The notes under the pieces: model-generated
The model's database searches: none
The model's input: only the letters and a program-made list of their open reading frames with translations
What the model was told of the DNA's origin: nothing
Shown: one piece after another, positions 41,736 through 51,521 of the stretch
How positions within the stretch are numbered: position 1 is the stretch's first letter
Layout of the letters: every line of letters begins with the position of its first letter
Assembly (NCBI RefSeq): GCF_039543385.1
Contig: NZ_BAABJQ010000015.1
Span: 62,001-126,000 of the forward strand
Direction: 5' to 3'
DNA from: Rugosimonospora acidiphila
Lineage (GTDB): Bacteria > Actinomycetota > Actinomycetes > Mycobacteriales > Micromonosporaceae
DNA: 64,000 bases
Position numbers and translations under genes: made by a program

Positions 41736-43955
41736 GTGTCTGACAAGAAGGACGAGACTCACAGCACCAGCGAGAGCGAGAACCCCGCGATCCCCTCCCC
41801 CACCCCCAGGGCGCCCCGACGGCCCCGGAGCAACCAGGACTGGTGGCCGAATCAGCTGAACCTGCAGGTTCTCCACCAGCACGCGCCGCAGTCCAACCCG
41901 ATGGACGATGCCTTCAACTACCGGGCGGAGTTCAAGGCCCTCGACCCCGACGCGCTCAAGCGGGACATCTTCGAGGTCATGACGGCGTCGCAGGACTGGT
42001 GGCCGGCCGACTACGGCCACTACGGGCCGCTGTTCATCCGGATGAGCTGGCATGCCGCGGGCACGTACCGGATCGCCGATGGCCGGGGCGGCGGCGGCAG
42101 CGGCGCCCAGCGCTTCGCCCCCCTCAACAGCTGGCCCGACAACGCGAGCCTCGACAAGGCGCGCCGGTTGCTCTGGCCGATCAAGCAAAAGTACGGCCGC
42201 AAGATCTCTTGGGCCGATCTTCTGGTGTTCGCCGGCAACTGCGCCTACGAGTCGATGGGGTTCAAGACGTTCGGGTTCGGCTTCGGGCGGGAGGACGTCT
42301 GGGAACCCGAAGAGATCTTCTGGGGGCCCGAGGACACCTGGCTCGGAGACGAGCGCTACAGCGGGGACAGGCGGCTCGCCGGCCCGCTCGGCGCCGTCCA
42401 GATGGGCCTGATCTACGTAAATCCGGAGGGCCCCAACGGCACCCCGGACCCGATGGCCTCGGCCAGGGACATCCGGGAGACCTTCGGCCGGATGGCGATG
42501 AACGACGAGGAGACGGTCGCACTGATCGTCGGCGGCCACACGGTCGGCAAGTGCCACGGCGCGGTCGATCAGCAGTACCTCGGCGCGGAGCCCGAGGGGG
42601 CCCCGATCGAGCAGCAGGGCCTCGGCTGGCGGAACACCTTCGGCACCGGTACGGGCGGCGACGCGCTCACCAGTGGGCTGGAGGGCGCGTGGACCACCGA
42701 GCCGACCAGGTGGGACAACGGGTACCTGGACAACCTGTTCAGGTACGACTGGGAGTTGACGACGAGCCCCGCCGGCGCGAAGCAGTGGACCCCCAAGGAC
42801 CAGGCGGCCCAGGACACGGTGCCGGACGCCCATGATCCGTCGAAGCGGCACGCACCCATCATGCTGACGTCGGACCTGGCGCTGAAGGTGGATCCCGTCT
42901 ACGGGGCGATCGCCCAGCGCTTCCTGGAGAATCCGGACCAGCTCGAGGACGCGTTCGCCAGGGCGTGGTTCAAGCTGCTGCACCGCGACCTCGGGCCGGT
43001 CTCGCGCTACCTCGGGCCGTGGGTTCCGCAGCCGCAGCTCTGGCAGGACCCCGTCCCCGACGTCGATCACGACCTCATCACCGACGAGGACATCGCCACC
43101 CTCAAGGGCAAGGTCCTGCAGGCGGGGCTGCCCATCGCCCGGCTGGTCACCACCGCGTGGGCGGCGGCCGCGAGCTTCCGCGGCACCGACAAGCGCGGAG
43201 GGGCCAACGGGGCCCGGATTCGCCTCGCCCCGCAGCGGGACTGGGAGGTCAACGACCCCGGTGGGCTGGCCGCCGTGCTGCGGACCCTCGAACAGATCCG
43301 CCAGGACTTCAATTCCTCGCAGTCCGGCGGGACGCAGGTCTCGCTCGCGGACCTGATCGTCCTGGCCGGGTGCGCGGCCGTCGAGCAGGCGGCGAACAAC
43401 GCCGGGCAGACGATCACCGTCCCGTTCGCGCCCGGGCGCACCGACGCCTCGCAGGCGCAGACCGACACGGAGTCGTTCGCCGTGCTCGAACCGACCGCGG
43501 ATGGCTTCCGCAACTACCTGCGGACCGGGGAGAAGCTGTCACCGGAGACCCTGCTGCTCGACCGGGCGTTCATGTTGACGCTCACCGCCCCCGAGATGGC
43601 GGTCCTGATCGGCGGCATGCGGGTGCTGAACACCAACTACGGGCAGACCCGGCACGGGGTGCTCACCGACCGGCCGGAGACGTTGACCAACGACTTCTTC
43701 GTGAACCTGCTCGACATGGGCATCCAGTGGAAGGCGTCCGCCTCGGCCGAGAATGTGTTCGAGGGCCGGCAGCGCGCCTCGGGTGCGGTCAGGTGGACCG
43801 CCACCGCCGTCGACCTGGTCTTCGGCTCGAACTCTCAGCTACGGGCCATCTGCGAGGTCTACGCGAGTCAGGACTCGATGGAGAAGTTCGTGCGGGACTT
43901 CGTGGCCGCGTGGGTCAAGGTGATGAACCTCGACCGGTTCGACCTCGCCGGTTGA
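41736..43955 (+). CDS. katG: Catalase-peroxidase KatG
   Basis: A 739-residue bifunctional heme catalase-peroxidase. The distal-site motif RMSWHAAGTYR has Arg102, Trp105 and His106. The Met-Tyr-Trp crosslink residues are all present: Trp105, Tyr227 (GLIYVNPEGPNG) and Met253 (GRMAMNDEE). The proximal heme ligand is His268 in GGHTVGKCHG (FGKTHG in most homologues). The C-terminal duplicated domain is complete. GTG 41736 follows GAGGAAGGA. No furA neighbour is seen, so control is unlike mycobacterial katG. Converges with a PQQ lipoprotein. Confidence 0.97.
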   Translation: MSDKKDETHSTSESENPAIPSPTPRAPRRPRSNQDWWPNQLNLQVLHQHAPQSNPMDDAFNYRAEFKALDPDALKRDIFEVMTASQDWWPADYGHYGPLFIRMSWHAAGTYRIADGRGGGGSGAQRFAPLNSWPDNASLDKARRLLWPIKQKYGRKISWADLLVFAGNCAYESMGFKTFGFGFGREDVWEPEEIFWGPEDTWLGDERYSGDRRLAGPLGAVQMGLIYVNPEGPNGTPDPMASARDIRETFGRMAMNDEETVALIVGGHTVGKCHGAVDQQYLGAEPEGAPIEQQGLGWRNTFGTGTGGDALTSGLEGAWTTEPTRWDNGYLDNLFRYDWELTTSPAGAKQWTPKDQAAQDTVPDAHDPSKRHAPIMLTSDLALKVDPVYGAIAQRFLENPDQLEDAFARAWFKLLHRDLGPVSRYLGPWVPQPQLWQDPVPDVDHDLITDEDIATLKGKVLQAGLPIARLVTTAWAAAASFRGTDKRGGANGARIRLAPQRDWEVNDPGGLAAVLRTLEQIRQDFNSSQSGGTQVSLADLIVLAGCAAVEQAANNAGQTITVPFAPGRTDASQAQTDTESFAVLEPTADGFRNYLRTGEKLSPETLLLDRAFMLTLTAPEMAVLIGGMRVLNTNYGQTRHGVLTDRPETLTNDFFVNLLDMGIQWKASASAENVFEGRQRASGAVRWTATAVDLVFGSNSQLRAICEVYASQDSMEKFVRDFVAAWVKVMNLDRFDLAG

Positions 43956-44003
43956 GGCCCGGCCCGGGTAGCGCAGGGGCGAACCCCAGCGGGGCGAACC
44001 CCA

Positions 44004-44038
44004 CATCGCGGACGCCGATCGGGCCGGCGTCCGCGATG
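44004..44038. terminator. Hairpin between convergent katG and lipoprotein genes
   Basis: Stem CATCGCGGACGCCG (44004-44017) and CGGCGTCCGCGATG (44025-44038), a perfect 14-bp stem with a 7-nt loop, placed just after the katG stop. Confidence 0.8.
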
Positions 44039-44054
44039 CCGCGGCGGCGGGGCC

Positions 44055-45479
44055 TCAACTCGTCCGCACGACGGCGATGCCCGTCAGCGTGCCGACGATG
44101 ACGTCCGCGCCGGCAATGGCCGGCGTCGAGAACCGGTTCGCCTCGCCCACGTCCACCTGGCCGAGGCTCTTTCCGCTGTTCGGGTCCAGCCCGTGCAGCA
44201 CGCCGCCGCGGGTGTCCAGCACCCAGACCCGGCCACCGCCGATCACCGGCGAGCCGGTGATCGCCTGATCGGCGTGCCAGAGCACGTGCAGCTTGCCCGC
44301 GTCGTCGACCCGGACCGCGCGGACCCCGTCGGTGCACGGCAGGTACACGACGCTGCCACTGACCGCCGCACCGCCGAACGAGCGGCAGACGTTCCGCACG
44401 TCGACCTGCCCGTCGATGCCGCCCAGGTGCCCCTGGCGCAGCACGTACACCGGCCCCGACTTGCCGCCGAGCACCGCCCAGGTGTCACCGATCAACGCGA
44501 CGCCCTGCGATCCGAGTCCCACGTCGCCCTGGTTGTTGCGCGCCCAGTCCTCCGGCGCGAAGGAGTCGACCAGCCGCGCCGACGCGTCCAGCTCCAGCAC
44601 CGTGTTCGTGTGGTCGTACGCGTCACCCGGGAACCCGGCCCCGTTCGCCGACACCACCAGCAGGTGCCCGTCGGCCGTCACGGTCGGCCCGTTCGGGTTC
44701 CAGATCCCGCCCCCGCGCTCGGTCGGCGGGCTGTAGAAGACCACGCCGTCCCCACCGTCCAGCGGTACCCCGACCACGCGCCCCTTGTAGTCGCCGCAGT
44801 CCCCGGCCTGCGCCCCGTACGACACCCAGACCTTGCCACCCGCCACCGCGAGCGCGCCGCGCTGCTGCATGTCCCGCGCGCTCACCCCGGGCAGGTCCAC
44901 GCTCTTGCTCCAGGCCACCGAGCCGGTCCGCGGGTCCAGCGCGTACAGCTCGTGGCGCACCGCCCCGCCGTGCTCCGCGACCAGATACACCTTGTCCGTG
45001 GACGCGTCGTACACCGGCGTCCCCGTGATCCCGAGCGGGTCGATGTCACCGCACTGCCGCTCCTCCGACGGCGACGGCTTGCCGAGGCTGCGCCGCCAGA
45101 CCTGGGCGTAGAACTGGTCGAACGCGTAGACCGTGTCGTTCTCGGTCGCCACGATGGTGAGCCCACCCACCACGATCGGCGAGGCGTACACCGCCCCGTC
45201 CAGCCTCAGGCTCCGTACCCGCCGCGGCGCACCGGCCGCCGGTGGCATCGCCGCCGACACTCCCGCCCGGTCCGGCGTGCCGTGGTACATCGGCCACTGC
45301 GCGGCCGCGCCCGCCGGCGAACCGCTCGCGCCGGTCGATGCCGGGCTCGACCCACCCGCGCTCGGCCCACCGGCGCTCGGCCCCGCCGCCGGACTCCGGT
45401 CGCCACTGCAAGCCGCCAGGGTCAGCGCCGCCGACACGGCGAGGGCCGCGACGACCGCACCGGTACGTATCGCGCGCAT
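44055..45479 (-). CDS. PQQ-type beta-propeller lipoprotein
   Basis: A 474-residue secreted lipoprotein. The signal peptide MRAIRTGAVVAALAVSAALT ends in the lipobox LAAC, followed by a Ser/Gly/Ala linker and an eight-bladed-like propeller with repeats such as YASPIVVGGLTIVATEN, YALDPRTGSVAW and TGSPVIGGGRVWVLDT, the pattern of PQQ/BamB-like domains. No PQQ-binding or catalytic Cys-Cys motif is seen, so a binding or scaffold role is more likely than a quinoprotein dehydrogenase. ATG 45479, with CAGACT six bases upstream, may be leaderless. Confidence 0.88.
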   Translation of the reverse strand: MRAIRTGAVVAALAVSAALTLAACSGDRSPAAGPSAGGPSAGGSSPASTGASGSPAGAAAQWPMYHGTPDRAGVSAAMPPAAGAPRRVRSLRLDGAVYASPIVVGGLTIVATENDTVYAFDQFYAQVWRRSLGKPSPSEERQCGDIDPLGITGTPVYDASTDKVYLVAEHGGAVRHELYALDPRTGSVAWSKSVDLPGVSARDMQQRGALAVAGGKVWVSYGAQAGDCGDYKGRVVGVPLDGGDGVVFYSPPTERGGGIWNPNGPTVTADGHLLVVSANGAGFPGDAYDHTNTVLELDASARLVDSFAPEDWARNNQGDVGLGSQGVALIGDTWAVLGGKSGPVYVLRQGHLGGIDGQVDVRNVCRSFGGAAVSGSVVYLPCTDGVRAVRVDDAGKLHVLWHADQAITGSPVIGGGRVWVLDTRGGVLHGLDPNSGKSLGQVDVGEANRFSTPAIAGADVIVGTLTGIAVVRTS

Positions 45480-45617
45480 GCAGCCAGTCTGCCACCACCG
45501 GCACTCCGCGTCACCCGGTGTCATCAGGCGTTACGCCGCCGGGACCGCCGCCCTCCCCCGGCGGCGTGGCGGGTGCCCGGACCCGGCCCCATCGGCGGGT
45601 GGCCCGAGACGACGCGG

Positions 45618-45650
45618 GCGCGGGTACCCGGGGTCGCCGGATACCCGCGC
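45618..45650. terminator. Hairpin after the GH3 gene
   Basis: Stem GCGCGGGTA (45618-45626) and TACCCGCGC (45642-45650) with a 15-nt loop, just beyond the GH3 stop. Confidence 0.55.
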
Positions 45651-45671
45651 CTGACGCGCTTCGCGATGGGG

Positions 45672-48600
45672 CTACGCCCCGGCCTGGCACAGCTGGACCG
45701 GCACCACGTTGTCGCCGGTCACCGACAGCGCCACCCGCCCGATGGACTGGGCGCCGACGCCGATGTTGAGCCGCAGGTCGGTCGATCCGTTCTCCCGGTT
45801 GCTCAACGCCGCGTCCGGCAACGGCACGGCCACCGTCTTCCAGGTGTCGGTACCGGTGTCGGTCACCCGTACCGAGTCCCGGAAGGCGTTGTTGGACACG
45901 GCGGCGAACGAGTCGTACTGGATGTCCCAGCTGCCGGTGCCGTGGTCGTAGTACGTGACGTAGGCGGTCGCCTGGTAGGTGCCGCCGGGAACTATGGAGT
46001 TGTCGAGGTCGAAGTACATGTACAGCGATCCGGAGCCGGTGGTCGTACGCGCCGGAACGCCGCCGACCGTGGTCGCCGTGGTGTGACCGTCGCCCTCGTC
46101 CCTGACCGTGACGCCGCTGGGCGTGTCCGGGTTGCCCAGGGTGTCACACACCATCGCGGTCTGGTCGTCGGCCCGCGCGACGCCCAGCGCGAACACGTGC
46201 ATCGCCGGGCCCTGGGTGACCTGGCCGTCGTCGGTCACGTGCGGCAGGATCACGTACCGCACCGTCTTGGTCGGATCCAGCGACACCCACGCCGCGTACA
46301 GATGGACGGTCTGGTTGTTGCGGCTGGCGTTGCCACCGCTGTTGATGTACGGCGCGGTGGCGGCGATGGACGTGCCCGCCGCCGCGTTCGCCGACCACCA
46401 GTCGGCGAAGGTCAGCGTGTAGGGCTGGGTGGTGCCGTCGGAGTACACCACGGTGCCGGCGCCCGACGTGGACGCCCCGCTGCTCGCGCCCAGGAAGCCC
46501 AGCAGGTGCCCGGAGCCGGACACCGGCACCACCTGACCGCTGGCCACGATGTTGTCCGGGACGTTCGGCGAGGGCCAGGTGAAGCCGACCCCGACCGCGG
46601 TGACCGGAGCGCCCGCCCCGAAGCCGGCCGCCGCCAGCGCCTGCGCGGACCAGCTCAGCGCGCCGCCGTCGAAGGTTCCGGTGAACGGCGTGTTGTCGTT
46701 GCTGATTCCGGTGTTGTTGTACGCCGCGGCCACCGAGGTGTAGGGCACCTGCACCTGACCGCTGGAGCCGAACGCCCCCTCGCTGGAGGTGGCCGTGAAG
46801 TCGATCTCGTAGGCCCCCGGGGTGGCGCGGGGGCCGGGGATCAGCGTCCACGTCGCGGTGAGCGTGGAGTTCGCGTCCACCTTCTTGGCGCTGGTCGGCG
46901 TGATCGCCCTGGCCGTCCAGCCGTCCGGTACGGTGATGCCGAGGGTGAGGTCGTGCACGGCCTTGATGTCGCCGTTGGTGAAGGTGGCGGTGACCGTCCC
47001 CGACGACCCGGCGTCCATAATGGACGGCACCTTGCTGGTCAGCGTGTTCTGCACGACGATCGGCGCGCTGCCGGAGACGCCGTTGACCGTGACCGTGATG
47101 GTGGCCACGCCGTTCTTGATGGCCCGCACCAGACCGTTCCTGTCCACGCTGGCGACCGTCGGGTCGCTGCTGGAATACTTCACCTTCGCCGTAGACAGGT
47201 CCACAAAGGACTGGTCGTTGTCGACCGCCTCGACGATGTTGTCGGCCGTGATGGTCAGGTCACGGTCGGGCTCCTCGGACGCCTTGGTGTCGTCGGCCAG
47301 CCACTGGTTGCGGCCGGTCAGGTCGAAGGTCTGCCCGGCCTGGTAGACCACCGACTCCGGCTGGACCGTCACATACTGCACCTTGGCCTCGGGCGCCCCG
47401 GTGACCGTGACGTCCTGCTCCGCCACGAACGACGACGCGTCGGTGCCCACCCGGAACTGGTACGTGCCGTCCGGTACGCTCTCGCGGGAATTCGCGGTGT
47501 CCCACAGGGCCAGGTCGGAGATGTCCACGCTCAACGTGAGCTTCTGCGACTCGCCGGGCGCCAGGTTGTTCGTCTTCTGGAAGCCGGCGAGCCGCTCCTG
47601 CGGCACGTCGGCGGTACCGGCGCCGGGCGTCGTCGCGTACAGCTGGACGACGGTGGCGCCCGCGGTCTGGCCGGTGTTCTTCACCGTCATGGTGGCCGTC
47701 ACGGTGCCGTTGGCGGACACCGACTTCTTGTCCACGCTCACCGCGGAGATGCCGAACTGGGTGTAGCTCAGGCCGTAGCCGAACGGGTAGGTCGGCGTGC
47801 CGGTGAAGTACTGGTAGGTGCGGCCCAGGCCGCCGGTGCTCGCCGCGTCCAGCCCGTAGTTCATCATCGACGGCAGCTGCGAGTCGTCCTGGTACCACGT
47901 GAAGTTCAGGTGCCCGTCCGGGTTTTGCTTGCCGAACAGCACATCCGAAATCGCCGCACCCTGCGCCTGCCCGTTGTACCCGCTGAACAGGATCGCCGGC
48001 ACCTTGGCCTGAATGTCGCCGAGGACCACCGGACCGTCGGACTGGATGACCAGCGCGGTGCGCGGGTTACCCAGCGCCGCGACCTGGTCGACCAGCGAGT
48101 CGTAGTTGCCCGGCATGGCCAGCGTGGCGCGATCCTTGCCCTCACTGGCGTTCGAGGTGTTCGTACCCACGAACTCCAGCACCAGATCCGCGTCCTGGAT
48201 CGCCGCCTTCGTCGCGTCGGACAGCACCGCCGGGCCGGTGGCCGTGCTCGACGTACCAGCGGCGTCGAACGTCACCGTCGCGTCGGGGTTGGCCGCCCGC
48301 ACCGCCGCGGTGATGCCCTGCACGGCGTTGATCTGCACGTCGGGCCGGCCGGAGTAGCCGCCCAGGGTCACCTGGTTCGCCATGTTGCCGAGGATGACGA
48401 TGTGCTGGGTCTGCGCGGCGTCGACCGGCAGCAGCGCGGCCGTTCCGCCGGTGACCTCGTCGTTTTTCAGCAGCACCAACGAGTTGTCCGCCACGGTCTG
48501 GGCCAGCTGCTGGTGCTGGGTGCTCTCGATGACGGACTTGTCGATGGCGGTGTAGCTGTTGTTCGCCGGCGGGTCGAACTCACCGGTCGCCATGCGCATG

Positions 48601-49823
48601 GTGAACAACTTGACCAGGTCGGTGTCGATGACGCCCTCGGACAGGATGCCCGCGTTCATCGCCGCCTGGATGTTCGGCAGGGTGGCCTGGTCGCCCGTGC
48701 AGTTCAGGGCGGTGCCGGCGCGCAACCCGTACGCCTCCGCACCCGCGGCGGCCGGAATCGTCGCGCCGGTGGTGTCGTTGGTCCAGATCACCTGGGCGCC
48801 GGCGGTCGACGCCGTCCACCCCGGTGCCGCCCAGAGGTGTCCGCCCGGTGGTGGTTGCCAGGCCGTCGCGATCGCGTCGCAGTCGGAGGTGATGTACCCG
48901 CCGAAATCGAAGGTGCGCTGGGCGAGCTGGTTGACGGTGTAGGTGTCCACCGCCCCGGGGGTGCCGTTGATGGCGTTGTAGGACGTCATCAGGCCGGCCA
49001 CGTGGTCGTCCTCGATCAGGCTCTGGAACTGCTTGAGGTAGTACTGGTGCAGGTCGGCCTCGCTGGTCACCGAGTCGCCCGACAGCCGGTTGGCCTCCAC
49101 GTTGTTCAGCGCGTAGTGCTTGGCGGTGGCCGCCACCTTCAGGTACGGCGTCATGGGCTCGCCGGCCATGGTGTTGCCCTGGTACCCGTTGACGAACGCC
49201 CCCGCCATCTGCGACACCAGGTACGGGTCCTCGCCGAACGCCTCGTCCGTGCGGCCCCAACGCGGGTCGCGGTCCAGGTTGACGGTGGGCGCCCAGAAGG
49301 TGAGGTCGCCGTAGTCGTTCACATCCGGCCCCAGGTTGTTCTGGCCGGTGCCGAACAGCGACTTGTCCAGGAACCCGCGCGCCTCGTCCGAGATCGCGGT
49401 GGTCTCCTGGTACATCAGCGACGGATCCCACGTCATCGACGACGCGAAGTTCGTCGGGAAGCTCGTCGCCCGCACGTCGTCCACGGCGCCCTGGCCGCCC
49501 TCGCCGGTGTCGGCACCCAACCGGTTGAGCCCGTGCTGGCCCTCGCTCCAGTACGTGTACTGCTGCACCCCCAAGCGGGGAATCGCCGGGGCGTTGTTGG
49601 TGTGCAGCTGCTGTACCTTCTCGCTCAGCGTCATCCGCGACACCAGATCGGCGGCGCGCTCCGCGAAGCTGTAGTGGGTGTCGAGGTATACCGGCGTCGG
49701 TGGCTGCTGCGCCGCGATCGCCGCCGGTGCGACGGCTACCGTCGCGACGGTGCACGCCAAGCCGGTCAGGGCGGTGAGCGCCCAGGCTCTGCGCCGGCGG
49801 AAGTCACGTAGGGATAGCGCCAT
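45672..49823 (-). CDS. Secreted multidomain glycoside hydrolase family 3 (beta-xylosidase/beta-glucosidase-like)
   Basis: A 1383-residue secreted enzyme. Signal peptide 1-37 (ending VAPAAIAA) precedes the GH3 N-terminal domain (about 45-400), with KHYALNNVEANR and the nucleophile Asp314 in YITSDCDA. The GH3 C-terminal domain follows (about 440-650), with a fibronectin type III-like domain (DVPQERLAGFQKTNNLAPGE), a Big-2-like domain (KVKYSSSDPTVASVDRNG), NPCBM/NEW3-like and C-terminal beta-sandwich domains. The SDCDA pattern with an insertion resembles fungal and plant beta-xylosidases. ATG 49823 has GGAGG at nine bases. Divergent from a sugar ABC operon, which probably imports its products. 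Confidence 0.93.
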   Translation of the reverse strand: MALSLRDFRRRRAWALTALTGLACTVATVAVAPAAIAAQQPPTPVYLDTHYSFAERAADLVSRMTLSEKVQQLHTNNAPAIPRLGVQQYTYWSEGQHGLNRLGADTGEGGQGAVDDVRATSFPTNFASSMTWDPSLMYQETTAISDEARGFLDKSLFGTGQNNLGPDVNDYGDLTFWAPTVNLDRDPRWGRTDEAFGEDPYLVSQMAGAFVNGYQGNTMAGEPMTPYLKVAATAKHYALNNVEANRLSGDSVTSEADLHQYYLKQFQSLIEDDHVAGLMTSYNAINGTPGAVDTYTVNQLAQRTFDFGGYITSDCDAIATAWQPPPGGHLWAAPGWTASTAGAQVIWTNDTTGATIPAAAGAEAYGLRAGTALNCTGDQATLPNIQAAMNAGILSEGVIDTDLVKLFTMRMATGEFDPPANNSYTAIDKSVIESTQHQQLAQTVADNSLVLLKNDEVTGGTAALLPVDAAQTQHIVILGNMANQVTLGGYSGRPDVQINAVQGITAAVRAANPDATVTFDAAGTSSTATGPAVLSDATKAAIQDADLVLEFVGTNTSNASEGKDRATLAMPGNYDSLVDQVAALGNPRTALVIQSDGPVVLGDIQAKVPAILFSGYNGQAQGAAISDVLFGKQNPDGHLNFTWYQDDSQLPSMMNYGLDAASTGGLGRTYQYFTGTPTYPFGYGLSYTQFGISAVSVDKKSVSANGTVTATMTVKNTGQTAGATVVQLYATTPGAGTADVPQERLAGFQKTNNLAPGESQKLTLSVDISDLALWDTANSRESVPDGTYQFRVGTDASSFVAEQDVTVTGAPEAKVQYVTVQPESVVYQAGQTFDLTGRNQWLADDTKASEEPDRDLTITADNIVEAVDNDQSFVDLSTAKVKYSSSDPTVASVDRNGLVRAIKNGVATITVTVNGVSGSAPIVVQNTLTSKVPSIMDAGSSGTVTATFTNGDIKAVHDLTLGITVPDGWTARAITPTSAKKVDANSTLTATWTLIPGPRATPGAYEIDFTATSSEGAFGSSGQVQVPYTSVAAAYNNTGISNDNTPFTGTFDGGALSWSAQALAAAGFGAGAPVTAVGVGFTWPSPNVPDNIVASGQVVPVSGSGHLLGFLGASSGASTSGAGTVVYSDGTTQPYTLTFADWWSANAAAGTSIAATAPYINSGGNASRNNQTVHLYAAWVSLDPTKTVRYVILPHVTDDGQVTQGPAMHVFALGVARADDQTAMVCDTLGNPDTPSGVTVRDEGDGHTTATTVGGVPARTTTGSGSLYMYFDLDNSIVPGGTYQATAYVTYYDHGTGSWDIQYDSFAAVSNNAFRDSVRVTDTGTDTWKTVAVPLPDAALSNRENGSTDLRLNIGVGAQSIGRVALSVTGDNVVPVQLCQAGA

Positions 49824-50513
49824 GTTGCCTGCCTCCAGCAAATCGAGGACGGTCACCCTGCGCGACGACACCCGTCATGGGACGGAGCGGAGCGGAGAGC
49901 GCGGGTGCTGGGCACTGCAGACGACATGCTTTCTCCGGCCGGGGGCCAAGTCAAGATCTTTCATCGGAGGTCTATCGCCGGCGCGGGGCCGGACGGACCG
50001 GCCCCGCCGGGCGCCGCTCGCCGGTACGCGGTCGCCACAACCCGGGTGACGTGCGCACCGTCACCCGGGAACCCTGGTACCGAGCCGAACCGGCGCGCCA
50101 TGCCGGCGACGGCAATGCGCGCCGCACCGCTGTGCGTCATCTGGAAATTCAGGCTCATCGCTGCGCGCCCGACCGTGCGCGCCGGCCCCGCCCGGACCGC
50201 CGCACCGCTGGCGCTACGTGAGCGAGCGGGTGCCACGCATCCCCGCACCGGTCGGAGGTCTCGTCGTCGCCGACCAGCCGACGATTACCGTCGATGACTG
50301 CCTCGCCGAGACCCGGGGTGGCTCGGCGTCCGCCAGCGGGGCTTGTCGCGCAGCCGGTGACAGTTCATCACGCCAACCTTTCAGATTAACTCATCAGAAA
50401 CCCTATTCGCATTAACTTCCCATGCAACGGGAAGGCCGAGCGCCAGAACGAGGCCACTGCCCGTCGCCGGCCGACATCCGCCGTCCAACCAGTGAGAGGG
50501 AAGCGTCCAGTTC
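49824..50513. promoter_or_regulatory. 690-bp divergent region between GH3 and sugar ABC operon
   Basis: No gene is recognised. The 3' part (50365-50425) is clearly less GC-rich than the surroundings and holds two copies of ATTAACT, 50385-50391 and 50411-50417, 26 bp apart; these are candidates for an operator or -10-like elements of the ABC operon. No LacI-type palindrome is evident. GAGAGGGAAG (50494-50503 area) is the Shine-Dalgarno of the permease gene. Several short frames on both strands have no similarity I can identify. Confidence 0.45.
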
Positions 50514-51467
50514 ATGGCAGAGACGTCGACGATGACGGCCAGCCGTCCGGCCACCGGCGTCGCGAGATCGGGGTCACGACGCGTCGCCCGGGTCCGCAAC
50601 GGCCCCGCCGGCGCCCTGCTGACCGTGCCGGCGCTGCTCATCTTCTCGGTGTTCACGCTGCTGCCGACGCTGTACACGTTCTTCATCAGCCTGTTCAACT
50701 GGAACCCGCTGAACGTCTCGCAGTCGACGTTCATCGGCTTCGACAACTATCAGAAGCTGTTCGGCGCCTCGAAGCCGTCGCTGCTGTCCAGCGGGCTCAC
50801 CTCGCTCTACTTCACGGCCGGCATGGTGATCGGCGGTAGCGCCATCTCGCTGGCCATCGCGCTGCTGCTCCAGCGCGGCGGCAAGGTACTGGCCGGCGTA
50901 CGGCTGGCGGTGTTCGTGCCGCACGCCACCCCGCTGGTGGCGACGTCGATCGTCTGGGTTTGGATCTTCAATCCCCAGTTCGGACTGGCCAACGCCGCGC
51001 TACACCTGTTCGGCATCCACAGCGTGGAGTGGCTGAACTCGTCGACCTGGGCGATGCCGTCGGTACTGATCTACAGCCTGTGGCACGAGGTCGGATTCAC
51101 CGTGGTGGTGTTCCTGGGCGGGCTCACCCTGATCTCTCCGGAACTGAGCGAGGCGGCCCAACTCGACGGCGCGAACAAGTGGCAGGAATTCCGGTCGGTC
51201 ACCTGGCCGCAACTTCGCCCGGTGACCCTGTTCGTCATCGTGATCACCACCATCACCTCGCTGCAGGCGTTCACCCAGTTCTATCTGATGACTCGGGGTG
51301 GACCGGTCTACGCCACCACCACCTTGAGCTTCCTGCTCTACCAGGAGGCGTTCGTCTTCTTCCACACGGGGTACGCCGCCGCGCTCGCGGTCGTGCTGTT
51401 CGCCGTCACCGCGCTGTTCACCTTGGTGCAACTGGGCACCAGCCGCTCGTCCCGGGGCGCGGCCTGA
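50514..51467 (+). CDS. Carbohydrate ABC transporter permease (MalF/UgpA type)
   Basis: The 317-residue inner-membrane permease has six to seven helices. The EAA motif is ELSEAAQLDGANKWQEFRSV, the docking site for the ATPase. An N-terminal hydrophilic tail precedes helix 1 (LLTVPALLIFSVFTLL). It pairs with the second permease downstream. No ATPase gene lies in the operon; sugar importers in actinomycetes commonly share one ATPase (MsiK), which is presumably elsewhere. ATG 50514 with GAGAGGGAAG upstream. Confidence 0.93.
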   Translation: MAETSTMTASRPATGVARSGSRRVARVRNGPAGALLTVPALLIFSVFTLLPTLYTFFISLFNWNPLNVSQSTFIGFDNYQKLFGASKPSLLSSGLTSLYFTAGMVIGGSAISLAIALLLQRGGKVLAGVRLAVFVPHATPLVATSIVWVWIFNPQFGLANAALHLFGIHSVEWLNSSTWAMPSVLIYSLWHEVGFTVVVFLGGLTLISPELSEAAQLDGANKWQEFRSVTWPQLRPVTLFVIVITTITSLQAFTQFYLMTRGGPVYATTTLSFLLYQEAFVFFHTGYAAALAVVLFAVTALFTLVQLGTSRSSRGAA

Positions 51468-51521
51468 AACCGGATGAGCGGAATCGCAACACATCGAAGG
51501 TAACGCGGAGGAGATCGGAAT

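Noticed and set aside
44193..49811. Open frame of about 1870 codons on the plus strand
   Set aside because: It is antisense to the GH3 and PQQ lipoprotein genes, has an abnormal Arg/Gly/His/Val-rich composition and no family motifs. It is a product of high GC content.
49905..50415. Small frames in the GH3/ABC intergenic region, possibly a regulator remnant
   Set aside because: Neither strand shows an HTH or other recognisable motif.
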